Source: an uncultured Acidimicrobiaceae bacterium
Lineage (GTDB): Bacteria; Actinomycetota; Acidimicrobiia; Spongiisociales; UBA5794
Length of the DNA: 6,096 bases
Direction of reading: 5' to 3'
NCBI GenBank assembly: GCA_947258635.1
Contig: CAMYJM010000176.1
Coordinates: 1-6,096 of the forward strand
Part shown: positions 5,412 to 6,096 of the stretch, piece by piece
Position numbering within the stretch: the first letter of the stretch is position 1
Layout: every line of letters starts with the position of its first letter
Made by a program: the position numbers and the translations under genes
The notes under the pieces: model-generated
Seen by the model: only the letters and a program-made list of their open reading frames with translations
What the model was told of the DNA's origin: nothing
Databases searched by the model: none

Positions 5412-6096
5412 TCACTTGATTCTCTGGTACGTGTTGAGTTGCTGGACTTCGCCGGCTGATAGGACTTGCCCATAGATGCGAATGTCGTCCAGGGACCCTT
5501 CCCAGAAGGTGCTGGCCGGCCAGGCGGCCTGTCCGAATTCGAGACCGGATATTGATAGACCTCCTGCAGCAGAACCTTTGGTGGTTGTGCTTACAGGTGC
5601 TCCGTCCCGGTAGATCGTCATCAGTTGGGTGGTGTCGTCATAAGTGCCAACGAAGTGCGTCCAAGTATCTAGGGGGAACGGGCTTGTAACCGTGGCGGTT
5701 GCGCCAGATATCATCGTGAACCCCATGCTCCCCTGGAAAGCGAAATCCGCAGGATTGGCGTAGATAACCGAACCGTTGAACCCACTTGTGCCGGTTCTGG
5801 CCCAGAAAGACACGCTCAAGCCGGTACTACCCGGGGCACTAATCGCACTGCCTACTGCGACCTTCGAGTCAACGCCATCGAAGCCACAAGCGCTGGCAGC
5901 ATCGTTGAAGCGGTCGGCACTATATGTGAATCCACCAACTTCTGTCCCATGAGCGGAGCCCACGGAATCGTTGACATTGCCGTTGCCGACGGAAATGACG
6001 TCGTTGTGGAAAACCCCGCCGTCGATGGCGGCCGGCGACTGTTGCAGGAAAACGGCCTGGCTTTCGGGGATTCCATGGTTGCGGGCAATGGCTTCG
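5412..6096 (-). CDS. LamG-type (concanavalin A-like) domain protein, C-terminal part only
   Basis: The frame is open from the window edge (first whole codon ends at 6095) to the TGA at 5414-5412, giving 228 residues. A GTG at 5963 could be a start, but the LamG pattern already begins before it (GNGNVNDSVGSAHGTEVGG spans it), so I treat the gene as running off the window. Typical LamG/jellyroll marks follow: YSADRFNDAASACGFDGVDS, then LSVSFWAR (sugar-lectin strand), WTHFVGTYD, IYRDG, and a closing GSLDDIRIYGQVLSAGEVQQL. Such domains bind glycans or proteins in large secreted or cell-surface proteins. The N-terminal part, any signal peptide and any partner domain lie outside. The protein stops 8 residues after the domain, so LamG is its terminal module. 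GC in two hand-counted lines is about 55-57%, clearly lower than in the CBS gene. Confidence 0.82.
   Translation of the reverse strand, partial: EAIARNHGIPESQAVFLQQSPAAIDGGVFHNDVISVGNGNVNDSVGSAHGTEVGGFTYSADRFNDAASACGFDGVDSKVAVGSAISAPGSTGLSVSFWARTGTSGFNGSVIYANPADFAFQGSMGFTMISGATATVTSPFPLDTWTHFVGTYDDTTQLMTIYRDGAPVSTTTKGSAAGGLSISGLEFGQAAWPASTFWEGSLDDIRIYGQVLSAGEVQQLNTYQRIK

Overview
This is a high-GC window (hand counts of single lines give about 68% in the cystathionine beta-synthase gene). The gene content and the promoters suggest an actinobacterium. The cystathionine beta-synthase (CBS) reads like the mycobacterial enzyme, and its gene starts six bases after a TANNNT -10 element, the usual form of a leaderless actinobacterial promoter. 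I cannot name a genus; an environmental, Acidimicrobiia-type lineage would fit.

Layout. (1) 1-585, +: the C-terminal part of a VUT/YhhQ-family membrane protein, a likely queuosine-precursor transporter, cut by the window edge. (2) 582-1556, -: a lipoprotein with a long Thr/Ser/Pro linker and a C-terminal RsiV-like DUF3298 domain. It converges on gene 1, and the two TAG stops share one CTAG palindrome. (3) 1643-2794, +: a PLP-dependent trans-sulfuration enzyme, cystathionine gamma-lyase or gamma-synthase type, divergent from gene 2. (4) 2795-3331: about 540 bases with no credible gene, filled with GC-rich hairpin repeats in both orientations, including two copies of a roughly 71-base two-hairpin module. 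(5) 3332-4258, -: an HSL-family alpha/beta-hydrolase (esterase/lipase). (6) 4317-5267, +: the catalytic core of a CBS, divergent from the esterase across 58 bases. (7) 5344-5381: a perfect 17-bp hairpin between convergent genes, a likely bidirectional terminator. (8) 5412-6096, -: the C-terminal part of a LamG-domain protein of visibly lower GC, cut by the window edge.

How the genes work together. CBS (homocysteine + serine to cystathionine) and the gamma-family enzyme (cystathionine to cysteine, if it acts as a lyase) together make a reverse trans-sulfuration route from methionine/homocysteine to cysteine. An esterase next to cbs with metB nearby recalls the lipU-cbs-pra-metB neighbourhood of Mycobacterium tuberculosis, rearranged here. 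The transporter, the lipoprotein and the LamG protein have no visible functional tie to that pathway. I see no phage, CRISPR, toxin-antitoxin or defence system, and no clearly new multi-gene system. The least explained part is the hairpin-repeat cluster in 2795-3331.
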